Assembly (NCBI GenBank): GCA_947629045.1
Contig: CANRCF010000008.1
Span: 1 to 50,652 of the forward strand
Direction of reading: 5' to 3'
From: an uncultured Clostridia bacterium
GTDB taxonomy: Bacteria; Bacillota; Clostridia; TANB77; CAG-508
DNA: 50,652 bases
In this document: positions 44,348 to 50,652 of the stretch, in pieces
How positions within the stretch are numbered: the stretch's first letter is position 1
Layout: every line of letters starts with the position of its first letter
Position numbers and translations under genes: made by a program
The notes under the pieces: model-generated
Databases searched by the model: none
What the model saw: the letters and a program-made list of their open reading frames with translations, nothing else
Told to the model about the DNA's origin: nothing

Positions 44348-44475
44348 AAATTAGGAATTTAAAGCGAGTATAACAAGGCAACCGAGCTAAAATTTTTGAG
44401 ATAGTACGAGTTGTACATCGAAAAAATTTTATGCGAAGGTTAACGAAGTTAGACGAAGCTTAAAATTTCTAATTT
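44348..44475. repeat. Fold-back element, family B, copy 1 (rplF-rplR gap)
   Basis: The outer arms 44348-44365 and 44458-44475 pair over 18 positions. The core is GCGAGTATAACAAGG...AACCGAGC on the left and GCGAAGGTTAACGAAG, TTAGACGAAGC on the right. An inner TAAAATTTTT/AAAAATTTTA stem encloses a small GTAC/GTAC hairpin. The core matches the element at 50422-50543, with TAAC/GTTA here and TAGC/GCTA there. It ends on the rplF stop codon. Confidence 0.75.
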
Positions 44476-45014
44476 TATTTTTTACCAGATTTACCTTCCT
44501 TACGTCTAATATGTTCTTCAGCATATTTAATACCTTTACCTCTATATACTTCTGGTGGTCTTTTTGTTCTTACAACAGCTGCTGTTTGACCAACTAATTC
44601 TTTATCAATACCTCTTACTGTAATGTGGTTTGGATCAGGTACATCAAAAGTAATTCCTTGTGGTGGATCCATCTCTACTGGATGTGAATAACCTAAGTTC
44701 ATTACTAATGTGTTTCCTCTTTTTTGTGCTCTGTAACCAACACCATTGATTTCTAGCTCTCTTTTAAATTCATGAACAACTCCCTCAATCATATTGTTAA
44801 TTAAAGTTCTTGTTAATCCATGTAAACTTCTATTTGCTGGTTCATCATCTGGTCTTGTAACAGTAATAGTATTTTCATTTATATCTACTTTCATATTTTT
44901 ATGAATTTCTTTTGACATTGTTCCTTTTGGACCTTTTACAGTAATCACATTTTCGTTCATTGAAACTTCAACGCCTTCTGGTACTGTAATATGTTTATTG
45001 CCTATTCTTGACAT
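44475..45014 (-). CDS. rplF: Ribosomal protein uL6
   Basis: uL6 is near the GTPase centre of the 50S subunit. From ATG 45014 the protein is 179 aa: 'MSRIGNKHITVPEGVEVSMN', 'GPKGTMSKEIHKNM', 'GVGYRAQKRGNTLVMNLGYS' and 'RPPEVYRGKGIKYAEEHIRR'. The start is chosen for AAGGAGG just upstream; the longer frame adds eight codons that overlap that site. Confidence 0.97.
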   Translation of the reverse strand: MSRIGNKHITVPEGVEVSMNENVITVKGPKGTMSKEIHKNMKVDINENTITVTRPDDEPANRSLHGLTRTLINNMIEGVVHEFKRELEINGVGYRAQKRGNTLVMNLGYSHPVEMDPPQGITFDVPDPNHITVRGIDKELVGQTAAVVRTKRPPEVYRGKGIKYAEEHIRRKEGKSGKK

Positions 45015-45031
45015 TTTTATTTTCCTCCTTT

Positions 45032-45430
45032 CTACCAAACATAAGCTAGAACTTCTCCTCCTAGTCCTTCTGCTCTTGCTTCTTTATCTGTTTTAATTCC
45101 TTTTGAGGTAGAAATTAAAGCGATTCCTAAACCATTTAATACTTGTGGTAATTCATCCTTAGATGCATATACTCTTAGTCCTGGTTTACTAATTCTTCTT
45201 AAACCTTCAATTACTCTACTACCTCTTTCATTATATTTTAAAGTAATGCGAATAACACCTTGGCTATTGTCATTTATCTCTTCATATGAAGCAATATAAC
45301 CTTCTTTGAATAGAATATCTGCAATTGCCTTTTTTACATTTGAACTAGGTATATCTACTGTTTTATGTTTTTGACTATTCGCATTTCTAATTCTTGTTAA
45401 CATATCTGCAATTGGGTCTGTTGTATTCAT
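45032..45430 (-). CDS. rpsH: Ribosomal protein uS8
   Basis: uS8 binds the central domain of 16S rRNA and is a known translational regulator of the spc operon in E. coli. The 132-aa protein has '[20 protein letters not shown]', '[20 protein letters not shown]' and the C-terminal '[20 protein letters not shown]'. AAAGGAGGG lies about 9 nt before the ATG. Confidence 0.98.
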   Translation of the reverse strand: MNTTDPIADMLTRIRNANSQKHKTVDIPSSNVKKAIADILFKEGYIASYEEINDNSQGVIRITLKYNERGSRVIEGLRRISKPGLRVYASKDELPQVLNGLGIALISTSKGIKTDKEARAEGLGGEVLAYVW

Positions 45431-45479
45431 TTATTTTTTCCCTCCTTTTTTATTTTTGTGCTGATTTTCAATCAAATTT

Positions 45480-45665
45480 TTACCAGCTTGCCTTCTTAAC
45501 TCCCGGAATTTCTCCCTTATGAGCTAATTCTCTAAAGCAAACACGGCAGATTCCATATTTTCTAATATAAGCATGTGGTCTTCCACATATTTTACAACGA
45601 TTATATTCTCTTGTTTTATATTTTTGTGGTTTTTGTTGTTTTACTTTTAAAGATGTTTTAGCCAT
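45480..45665 (-). CDS. rpsZ: Ribosomal protein uS14, zinc-binding type Z
   Basis: This 61-aa short form of uS14 has two CxxC pairs (CKIC and CRVC) and the typical '[20 protein letters not shown]' and '[11 protein letters not shown]'. It is the zinc-dependent housekeeping form; many Firmicutes carry a longer zinc-free paralogue elsewhere. It lies between rplE and rpsH. Confidence 0.97.
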   Translation of the reverse strand: MAKTSLKVKQQKPQKYKTREYNRCKICGRPHAYIRKYGICRVCFRELAHKGEIPGVKKASW

Positions 45666-45694
45666 GAATTTCTCCTTTCTTAACTCACTACTAA

Positions 45695-46237
45695 TTAATT
45701 ATTTTGGAATGGCATTCCTAATAATGAAAGCAATTCTTTTGCTTCTTCATCTGTATTAGCAGTAGTAACAAATATAATATCCATACCTCTAATTTTATCA
45801 ATTTTATCATATTCGATTTCAGGGAAAATTAATTGTTCCTTAACACCCATTGAATAGTTTCCTCTACCATCAAATGAATTATTTGAAACTCCTCTAAAAT
45901 CTCTAACTCTTGGTAAAGCTACATTGAATAGTTTGTATGCAAAATCATACATTTTTCCACTTCTTAAAGTAACTTTACATCCAATATTAACACCTTCTCT
46001 AATTTTGAAAGCAGCTATAGCTTTCTTAGCTTTTGTTACTATTGGTTTTTGACCTGTAATAATGCTTAGGTCATTTATTGTATTATCTAATGCTTTTGGA
46101 TTATCTTTCATATCTCCTAAACCAACATTGATAACTATTTTCTCTAATTTTGGAACTTCCATAATTGATTTATAGTTAAATTTTTTCATTAATGCTGGTA
46201 CTACTTCTTTTTCATATTGTTCTCTTAATATTTCCAT
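45695..46237 (-). CDS. rplE: Ribosomal protein uL5
   Basis: uL5 binds 5S rRNA and contacts P-site tRNA. The 180-aa protein has '[20 protein letters not shown]', '[20 protein letters not shown]', '[20 protein letters not shown]' and '[20 protein letters not shown]'. An AAGGAGG lies about 15 nt upstream of the ATG, rather far; AAGGA nearer the start may serve as well. Confidence 0.97.
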   Translation of the reverse strand: MEILREQYEKEVVPALMKKFNYKSIMEVPKLEKIVINVGLGDMKDNPKALDNTINDLSIITGQKPIVTKAKKAIAAFKIREGVNIGCKVTLRSGKMYDFAYKLFNVALPRVRDFRGVSNNSFDGRGNYSMGVKEQLIFPEIEYDKIDKIRGMDIIFVTTANTDEEAKELLSLLGMPFQNN

Positions 46238-46261
46238 AAGTCCTTACATAGACCTCCTTTC

Positions 46262-46570
46262 TTATTTTAATTTATTTCCACATCTCTTGCAAACACGCAC
46301 TTTTTTGTCTCCCTCTACTACATATCCAACTCTTGTTGGTTTGTTACATTTTGGGCAAACTACATTTACTTTGCTACTATGTATGCTGCATTCTACTGGA
46401 ATGATTCCGCCTTCTTCTCCTTGTTTTCTTGGTTTAACATGTTTCTTACGAACATTAACACCTTTTACGATTACTTTTTCTGTTTTTGGAATTATTTCTA
46501 AAACTTCTCCTGTTTTTCCTTTATCATTTCCTGATAAAACTTGAACAGTATCACCTTTTCTAATTTTCAT
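46262..46570 (-). CDS. rplX: Ribosomal protein uL24
   Basis: uL24 is an early 50S assembly protein. The 102-aa protein has the KOW motif 'IRKGDTVQVLSGNDKGKTGE', 'VKGVNVRKKHVKPRKQGEEG' and a C-terminal zinc-ribbon-like CPKC ... CKRCG. GAGGTG lies 9 nt before the ATG. It lies between rplN and rplE. Confidence 0.97.
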   Translation of the reverse strand: MKIRKGDTVQVLSGNDKGKTGEVLEIIPKTEKVIVKGVNVRKKHVKPRKQGEEGGIIPVECSIHSSKVNVVCPKCNKPTRVGYVVEGDKKVRVCKRCGNKLK

Positions 46571-46609
46571 TACTTGTTTTCACCTCTTTTTTACTAGTTT
46601 ATCGGTTTT

Positions 46610-46978
46610 TTATAAAACTTCTGGAGCTAATGATAATATTTTCATATAATCTCCGTCTCTTAACTCTCTAGCTACTGGCCCAAAAATACGAGTTCCTCTT
46701 GGTGTTTTATCATCTTTTATAAGAACTGCTGCATTTTCATCAAATCTTACATATGAACCATCTGCTCTTCTAACTGGCTTTTTAGTTCTAACTACAACTG
46801 CTTTTACTACATCACCTTTTTTAACAACGCCACCTGGTATTGCTGTTTTAACAGAAGCAACAATAATGTCACCGATTCCAGCATATCTTCTATATGAGCC
46901 ACCTAAACATCTGATACACATAATTTCTCTTGCACCAGTATTGTCAGCAACTTTTAAAATACTTTGTTGTTGTACCAT
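46610..46978 (-). CDS. rplN: Ribosomal protein uL14
   Basis: uL14 forms inter-subunit bridges with 16S rRNA. The 122-aa protein has '[19 protein letters not shown]', '[20 protein letters not shown]', '[20 protein letters not shown]' and '[20 protein letters not shown]'. AAGGAGG lies 8 nt before the ATG. Confidence 0.98.
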   Translation of the reverse strand: MVQQQSILKVADNTGAREIMCIRCLGGSYRRYAGIGDIIVASVKTAIPGGVVKKGDVVKAVVVRTKKPVRRADGSYVRFDENAAVLIKDDKTPRGTRIFGPVARELRDGDYMKILSLAPEVL

Positions 46979-47033
46979 TTAAGGTTACCTCCTTCTTTAC
47001 TATTTTAAAGCTTTTATCTAATTTTTTAAATTT

Positions 47034-47297
47034 CTATTTAATAATGGCTTTTTCTACTATTTCTACCACTCTAAATCTCTTGTCTTTAGAAAGTGGTCTT
47101 GTTTCCATTACTTTTACTTTATCGCCTTCTTGGCACTCATTTTTTTCGTCATGAGCTTTTAATTTGTATGTTCTTTTTTGGATTTTTCCATACATTTTGT
47201 TCATAACATTAGTTTCAACAGCTACTACAACTGTTTTATCCATTTTGTTAGAAACAACTGTGCCAACCATTACTTTACGAAGATTTCTTTCTTCCAT
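47034..47297 (-). CDS. rpsQ: Ribosomal protein uS17
   Basis: uS17 is an early 30S assembly protein with an OB fold. From ATG 47297 it is 87 aa: '[20 protein letters not shown]', '[20 protein letters not shown]' and '[17 protein letters not shown]'. The longer frame adds eight codons upstream across the AAAGGGG ribosome-binding site, so the shorter start is used. It follows rpmC with a few-base gap. Confidence 0.96.
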   Translation of the reverse strand: MEERNLRKVMVGTVVSNKMDKTVVVAVETNVMNKMYGKIQKRTYKLKAHDEKNECQEGDKVKVMETRPLSKDKRFRVVEIVEKAIIK

Positions 47298-47301
47298 TTG
47301 G

Positions 47302-47508
47302 TTAATCCCCTTTCTTCTCAACTAGTTCTCTTTCTCTTAGAACTGTTTTAATTCTTGCTATGTCTTTCTTCACATCTTTTATTTTCATAGGATTGTCTAA
47401 TCCGTTTGTTGCTAAACTAAATCTTAATTTGAATAGCTCATTTTTTAGTTCAACTAATTCCTTTTCTAGATCTGGTGAAGACATTTCTTTAATTTTATTT
47501 ATCTTCAT
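47302..47508 (-). CDS. rpmC: Ribosomal protein uL29
   Basis: uL29 lies at the exit tunnel near the trigger-factor and SRP docking site. The protein is 68 aa from ATG 47508: '[20 protein letters not shown]', '[20 protein letters not shown]' and an arginine-rich tail. Its start lies inside the end of rplP (14-nt overlap), with AGGTG upstream. A GTG three codons earlier is a less likely start. Confidence 0.95.
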   Translation of the reverse strand: MKINKIKEMSSPDLEKELVELKNELFKLRFSLATNGLDNPMKIKDVKKDIARIKTVLRERELVEKKGD

Positions 47509-47938
47509 CACTATCACCTACACTTTCGGTTTCTCTTTTAACAAACTTTGTTGTTATAGATAGCTTGTTACCTGCTAAACGAAGTGCTTCTTTTGCTGCA
47601 TCTTCTGGAACACCAGCAATTTCAAACATTACTCTTCCTGGTTTTACAGGTGCTACCCAAAATTCAACTGCTCCTTTACCTTTACCCATACGAGTACCAA
47701 TAGGTTTTGCAGTCATTGGTTTATCTGGGAAAATTTTAATCCAAACTTTTCCTCCTCTTTTAATGTAACGAGTCATAGCAACACGGGCTGCTTCTATTTG
47801 ATTAGAAGTAATTAAACCGATTTCTTGTGCTTGAAGTCCATATTCTCCATCTGTTACTTTATTTCCTCTTGTTGCTTTTCCTCTAACTCTACCTTTTTGT
47901 TGTTTTCTATATTTTGTTCTTTTTGGTAATAATGGCAT
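47495..47938 (-). CDS. rplP: Ribosomal protein uL16
   Basis: uL16 organises the A-site tRNA region of the 50S subunit. The 147-aa protein has '[20 protein letters not shown]', '[20 protein letters not shown]', '[20 protein letters not shown]' and '[20 protein letters not shown]'. The acidic tail ends DSDEDK. It overlaps rpsC's stop by one base and the rpmC start. Confidence 0.98.
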   Translation of the reverse strand: MPLLPKRTKYRKQQKGRVRGKATRGNKVTDGEYGLQAQEIGLITSNQIEAARVAMTRYIKRGGKVWIKIFPDKPMTAKPIGTRMGKGKGAVEFWVAPVKPGRVMFEIAGVPEDAAKEALRLAGNKLSITTKFVKRETESVGDSDEDK

Positions 47939-48600
47939 TATTTGTCTCCTCCTTCCATTTGCTTCTTTTTCGCTGGAAGTATTTCTCCTTTATAAATCCA
48001 AACTTTTACACCGATTTTTCCGTATGTTGTATCTGCTTCTGCAAATCCATAGTCAATATCAGCTCTTAAAGTTTGAAGTGGAATTGTTCCTTCTTTATAG
48101 AATTCTGTTCTTGCCATGTCTGCACCACCAAGTCTTCCAGATACAGCAGTTTTAATACCTAATGCACCTGCTTTTAAGGTTTTTTGCATACATTGTTTCA
48201 TAGCCCTTCTAAAAGAAACCCTCTTTTCCAATTGACTAGCAATGTTTTCAGCTACTAATTGAGCATCAACATCAATATTATTTACTTCAACAATATTTAA
48301 GTTTACTGTTTTTCCTATCATTTTTTCTAATTCAGCTTTTAATACTTCAGCTAAGTTTCCACCTTTTCCAATTACTAATCCTGGTTTTGCGGTGTAAACA
48401 TTTACTCTTACAAATTTTGCAGTTCTTTCGATTTCAATTTTTGAAATACCTGCAACATATAATTTTTTCTTAACATATTCACGGATTTTGTGGTCTTCTA
48501 CTAAATAATCACTGAAATTCTTTTTATCTGCATACCACTTTGAATTCCATTCTCTAATAACACCTACTCTTAATCCGTTAGGATTCATTTTTTGTCCCAT
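47938..48600 (-). CDS. rpsC: Ribosomal protein uS3
   Basis: uS3 lies at the mRNA entry site and helps unwind mRNA. The 220-aa protein has '[20 protein letters not shown]', the KH domain '[16 protein letters not shown]'-like motif (here [12 protein letters not shown]), and '[20 protein letters not shown]', '[17 protein letters not shown]'. GGAGGAC precedes the ATG. Confidence 0.98.
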   Translation of the reverse strand: MGQKMNPNGLRVGVIREWNSKWYADKKNFSDYLVEDHKIREYVKKKLYVAGISKIEIERTAKFVRVNVYTAKPGLVIGKGGNLAEVLKAELEKMIGKTVNLNIVEVNNIDVDAQLVAENIASQLEKRVSFRRAMKQCMQKTLKAGALGIKTAVSGRLGGADMARTEFYKEGTIPLQTLRADIDYGFAEADTTYGKIGVKVWIYKGEILPAKKKQMEGGDK

Positions 48601-48630
48601 TTTGTTAAGTCCTCCTTTCTTACTTTTCTA

Positions 48631-48993
48631 TTAATCTCTTTCTTTTAACACGATTGTTATATGGCTTGTTCTTTTTCTAATTCTTACTGCACTACCTTTT
48701 GCAGCTGGTCTAATTCTTTTTAGAGTTGGACCTTGATTTGCATAAATTTCAGCAACATATAATTTTTCGTGTGACATATGATGATTGTTTTCAGCGTTTG
48801 CGATTGCTGATTTTAATAATTTTTCTATAATAACGCTTGATGCTTTTGGTGCATATTTTACGATAGCTAATGCTTCATCAATATTTTTTCCTCTAATTAA
48901 ATCTGCTACAATTTTAACTTTTCTACTTGAAATTCTAGCATATTTTAATGAAGCTTGTGCTGTTTGAACTAAAGTTTCTTGCTTATCTTCCAC
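48631..48993 (-). CDS. rplV: Ribosomal protein uL22
   Basis: uL22 lines the exit tunnel; its hairpin loop is a site of macrolide-resistance changes in other species. The 120-aa protein has '[20 protein letters not shown]', '[20 protein letters not shown]' and '[20 protein letters not shown]'. It starts at GTG 48993 with GGAGG 8 nt upstream. Confidence 0.97.
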   Translation of the reverse strand: MEDKQETLVQTAQASLKYARISSRKVKIVADLIRGKNIDEALAIVKYAPKASSVIIEKLLKSAIANAENNHHMSHEKLYVAEIYANQGPTLKRIRPAAKGSAVRIRKRTSHITIVLKERD

Positions 48994-49124
48994 TTTCTTT
49001 TCCTCCTATCTACATTATTTTGAGTTTTTTATATTAGGACATAATTTTTATAATTTTCTAATATTATAACTTTGTATTTTTTTATTTAATACTATTACTT
49101 ATAAAATTACTTGTATTTATAAAA

Positions 49125-49409
49125 TTATTTGCTTTCAGTAGTTGTTGCTTTGTCTCCTGAATGTCCTTTAAATGTTCTTGTTGGTGCAAATTCACCTAAT
49201 TTATGTCCAATCATTTCTTCTGTAATGTATACAGGTACATGTTTTCTACCATCATGAACAGCTATTGTATGTCCAACCATTTGTGGGTAAATAGTAGAAG
49301 CTCTAGACCATGTTTTAATTACTTCTTTATTTCCACTTGCATTCATTGCTTCTACTCTCTTTAATAATTCTGGTGCAATAAATGGAGCTTTTTTACTTGA
49401 TCTTGACAT
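49125..49409 (-). CDS. rpsS: Ribosomal protein uS19
   Basis: uS19 is in the 30S head and forms a complex with uS13. The 94-aa protein has '[20 protein letters not shown]', '[20 protein letters not shown]', '[20 protein letters not shown]' and 'GHSGDKATT'. GGAGG lies 9 nt before the ATG. A 131-bp AT-rich gap separates it from rplV. Confidence 0.98.
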   Translation of the reverse strand: MSRSSKKAPFIAPELLKRVEAMNASGNKEVIKTWSRASTIYPQMVGHTIAVHDGRKHVPVYITEEMIGHKLGEFAPTRTFKGHSGDKATTTESK

Positions 49410-49533
49410 TTGGTTTTTCCTCCTTTTCTTTTAAGGTATTGTATTTTATCATTTCAAGAACATGATTTGTTCTTATTTTAATTTTTGTTCTTTCTTACCA
49501 TTTTAGGATTTTATCTATTATGCTTATTTTTTA

Positions 49534-50364
49534 TTAAGCCTTAGCTCTCTTTGTTATAAATTTGTTTGTTGATTTATTTTTCTTTCTTGTCTTATATCCT
49601 AATGCTGGTTTGCCCCAAGGTGTCATTGGTCCTGCGTGTCCTACTGGTGCTCTACCTTCACCACCACCATGAGGGTGATCTACTGGGTTCATTACAGAAC
49701 CTCTAACTGTTGGTCTTATACCCATATGTCTTGTTCTTCCTGCTTTACCTAATTTAACATTTTCATGGTCAGTATTTCCTACTGTTCCTATAGTAGCTTT
49801 ACATACAGCCATTACTAATCTCATTTCTCCAGATGGAAGTCTTACATGTGCAAATTTTCCTTCTTTTGCCATTAATTGTGCTTCTTGACCTGCAGCTCTA
49901 ACTGCTTTTCCACCTTGACCTGGATTTAATTCAATATTATGAATCATTGTACCTACTGGAATATTTTCAATTTTCATGCAGTTACCTGGTTTGATATCTG
50001 CTTTATCTCCAGAGATTACTTTATCTCCATTTTTTAAACCAACTGGTGCTAAGATATATGCTTTTTCTCCATCTTCATATTCGATTAAAGCAATATTTGC
50101 ACTTCTGTTTGGATCATATTCAATTCCAAGTACAGTAGCTGGCACATTTTCTTTGTTTCTTTTAAAATCAATTATTCTGTATTTTTGTCTATTTCCGCCA
50201 CCTTGATGTCTTACAGTAATTCTTCCGTAAGAGTTTCTACCTGCATTTTTCTTTTTTGTTGCAAGTAAAGATTTTTCTGGCTCTTTTTTTGTTACTTCAT
50301 CAAATGTAGAAACTGTCATGTTTCTTCTTGATGGTGTATATGGTTTAAATCTTTTTGTTCCCAT
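49534..50364 (-). CDS. rplB: Ribosomal protein uL2
   Basis: uL2 is essential for subunit association and peptidyl-transferase assembly. The 276-aa protein has '[19 protein letters not shown]', '[20 protein letters not shown]', '[20 protein letters not shown]', '[19 protein letters not shown]' with the conserved histidine, and a basic tail. A small CAAGAACA/TGTTCTTA hairpin lies in the gap before rpsS. Confidence 0.98.
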   Translation of the reverse strand: MGTKRFKPYTPSRRNMTVSTFDEVTKKEPEKSLLATKKKNAGRNSYGRITVRHQGGGNRQKYRIIDFKRNKENVPATVLGIEYDPNRSANIALIEYEDGEKAYILAPVGLKNGDKVISGDKADIKPGNCMKIENIPVGTMIHNIELNPGQGGKAVRAAGQEAQLMAKEGKFAHVRLPSGEMRLVMAVCKATIGTVGNTDHENVKLGKAGRTRHMGIRPTVRGSVMNPVDHPHGGGEGRAPVGHAGPMTPWGKPALGYKTRKKNKSTNKFITKRAKA

Positions 50365-50421
50365 TTTAATTCTCCTTTTTAATTTTATTTTCCTAGTTTT
50401 AAAACTAGATATTTATTATCT

Positions 50422-50543
50422 CTTAGAAATTAGAAGCGAGTATAGCGAGGCAACCGAGCAAATTTTTCTGAAACTATACTAATGTATGTTGAAGAAAAAT
50501 TTGTGAAGGTTAACAAAGCTAGACGAAGCTTATAATTTTTAAG
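50422..50543. repeat. Fold-back element, family B, copy 2 (rplW-rplB gap)
   Basis: The outer arms CTTAGAAATTAGAAGC (50422-50437) and 50528-50543 pair at 14 of 16 positions. The core is GCGAGTATAGCGAGGC, AACCGAGC on the left and GTGAAGGTTAACAAAG, CTAGACGAAGC on the right. The inner stem is AAATTTTTCT/AGAAAAATTT. It covers the stop codon of rplW. Core bases match copy 1 at 44348-44475 apart from a few, two of them compensatory. Confidence 0.75.
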
Positions 50544-50652
50544 CCCCCATAAAGTGTTCTATAGAATCTTTATATTTTTTAGATACTTTAGTTTCTTTTC
50601 CACCTTTTGCTAGGTAACTTAATTCTTGTGGGTTAGTTTCAATTGTAACAAT
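50539..50652 (-). CDS. rplW: Ribosomal protein uL23, C-terminal part only
   Basis: The frame runs from the window edge to the stop at 50539, giving 37 residues: 'IVTIETNPQELSYLAKGGKE' and then TKVSKKYKDSIEHFMGA. Position directly before rplB and a C-terminal ending in '(F)xxFxGx' fit uL23, which sits at the tunnel exit. The short fragment itself is weak evidence; the gene order carries the call. Confidence 0.75.
   Translation of the reverse strand: MVTIETNPQELSYLAKGGKETKVSKKYKDSIEHFMGA

Noticed and set aside
1-50652. tRNA or rRNA genes
   Set aside because: No cloverleaf with a GGTTCRA-type arm and no rRNA-like stretch was noticed on either strand, though this was by eye only.

Overview
The window comes from a low-GC (roughly 30% by eye) Gram-positive, endospore-forming Clostridia-type genome. 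Evidence for this is the Firmicute order of the S10-spc-alpha ribosomal cluster, the sporulation and germination genes (spoVS, gerW/ytfJ, a gerA-type operon), the ytfI-like/gerW and ymdB/spoVS pairings, strong AAGGAGG ribosome-binding sites and TTGACA-N17-TATAAT-like promoters. The exact lineage cannot be read from the sequence; an uncultured gut clostridium is a reasonable guess.

Layout. 1-6.6 kb: a partial VanW-domain gene and a D-Ala-D-Ala carboxypeptidase (plus strand), mscL, an AbrB-type regulator and a tandem RHH-like protein (minus), a small secreted protein flanked by a 14-bp inverted repeat, an ECF-type sigma/anti-sigma pair and an XRE regulator. 6.6-10.6 kb: gerW, DUF2953, scpA, recX and recA (minus), with a LexA-type box at recA. 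10.9-22.8 kb: an orphan solute-binding protein, spoVS, ymdB, a zinc-ribbon protein behind a switch-like leader, an 860-aa coiled-coil protein, pyruvate kinase, alpha-glucan phosphorylase and an MFS transporter. 23-31.5 kb: an accessory island in which two prepilin-like genes (one with a LamG domain, one with a formylglycine-enzyme/C-type-lectin-like domain) lie in the same orientation on either side of a gerA germinant-receptor operon (gerAA is frameshifted). 31.7-35.2 kb: an Rpn-type nuclease, tandem hairpins and RNase R. 35.4 kb to the end: secG, rplQ, rpoA, rpsD, rpsK, rpsM, rpmJ, infA, map, adk, secY, rplO, rpsE, rplR, rplF, rpsH, rpsZ, rplE, rplX, rplN, rpsQ, rpmC, rplP, rpsC, rplV, rpsS, rplB and a partial rplW, all on the minus strand (so read right to left).

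Most interesting points. (1) Both prepilin genes have their only good ribosome-binding site and ATG 27 nt before an identical (AG)11 tract. With 11 units the reading frame stops at once; with 10 or 13 units it runs through a 57-codon leader, conserved between the two copies, into the pilin frame. This is the layout of a phase-variable contingency locus, present twice with a shared promoter and leader. (2) The C-terminus of the second pilin (GG...R...GFR pattern, locally GC-rich) resembles the scaffold used by diversity-generating retroelement targets. (3) Several fold-back elements in at least two families have conserved CGAAG-rich cores, variable arms and compensatory base changes between copies. 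They sit just 3' of stop codons, including inside the ribosomal operon. (4) The zinc-ribbon gene's leader has four mutually exclusive pairing segments ending in the Shine-Dalgarno sequence.

House-keeping oddities: bL17 carries a ~55-residue insertion, rpmD (uL30) is absent from its usual place, and scpB is absent after scpA.
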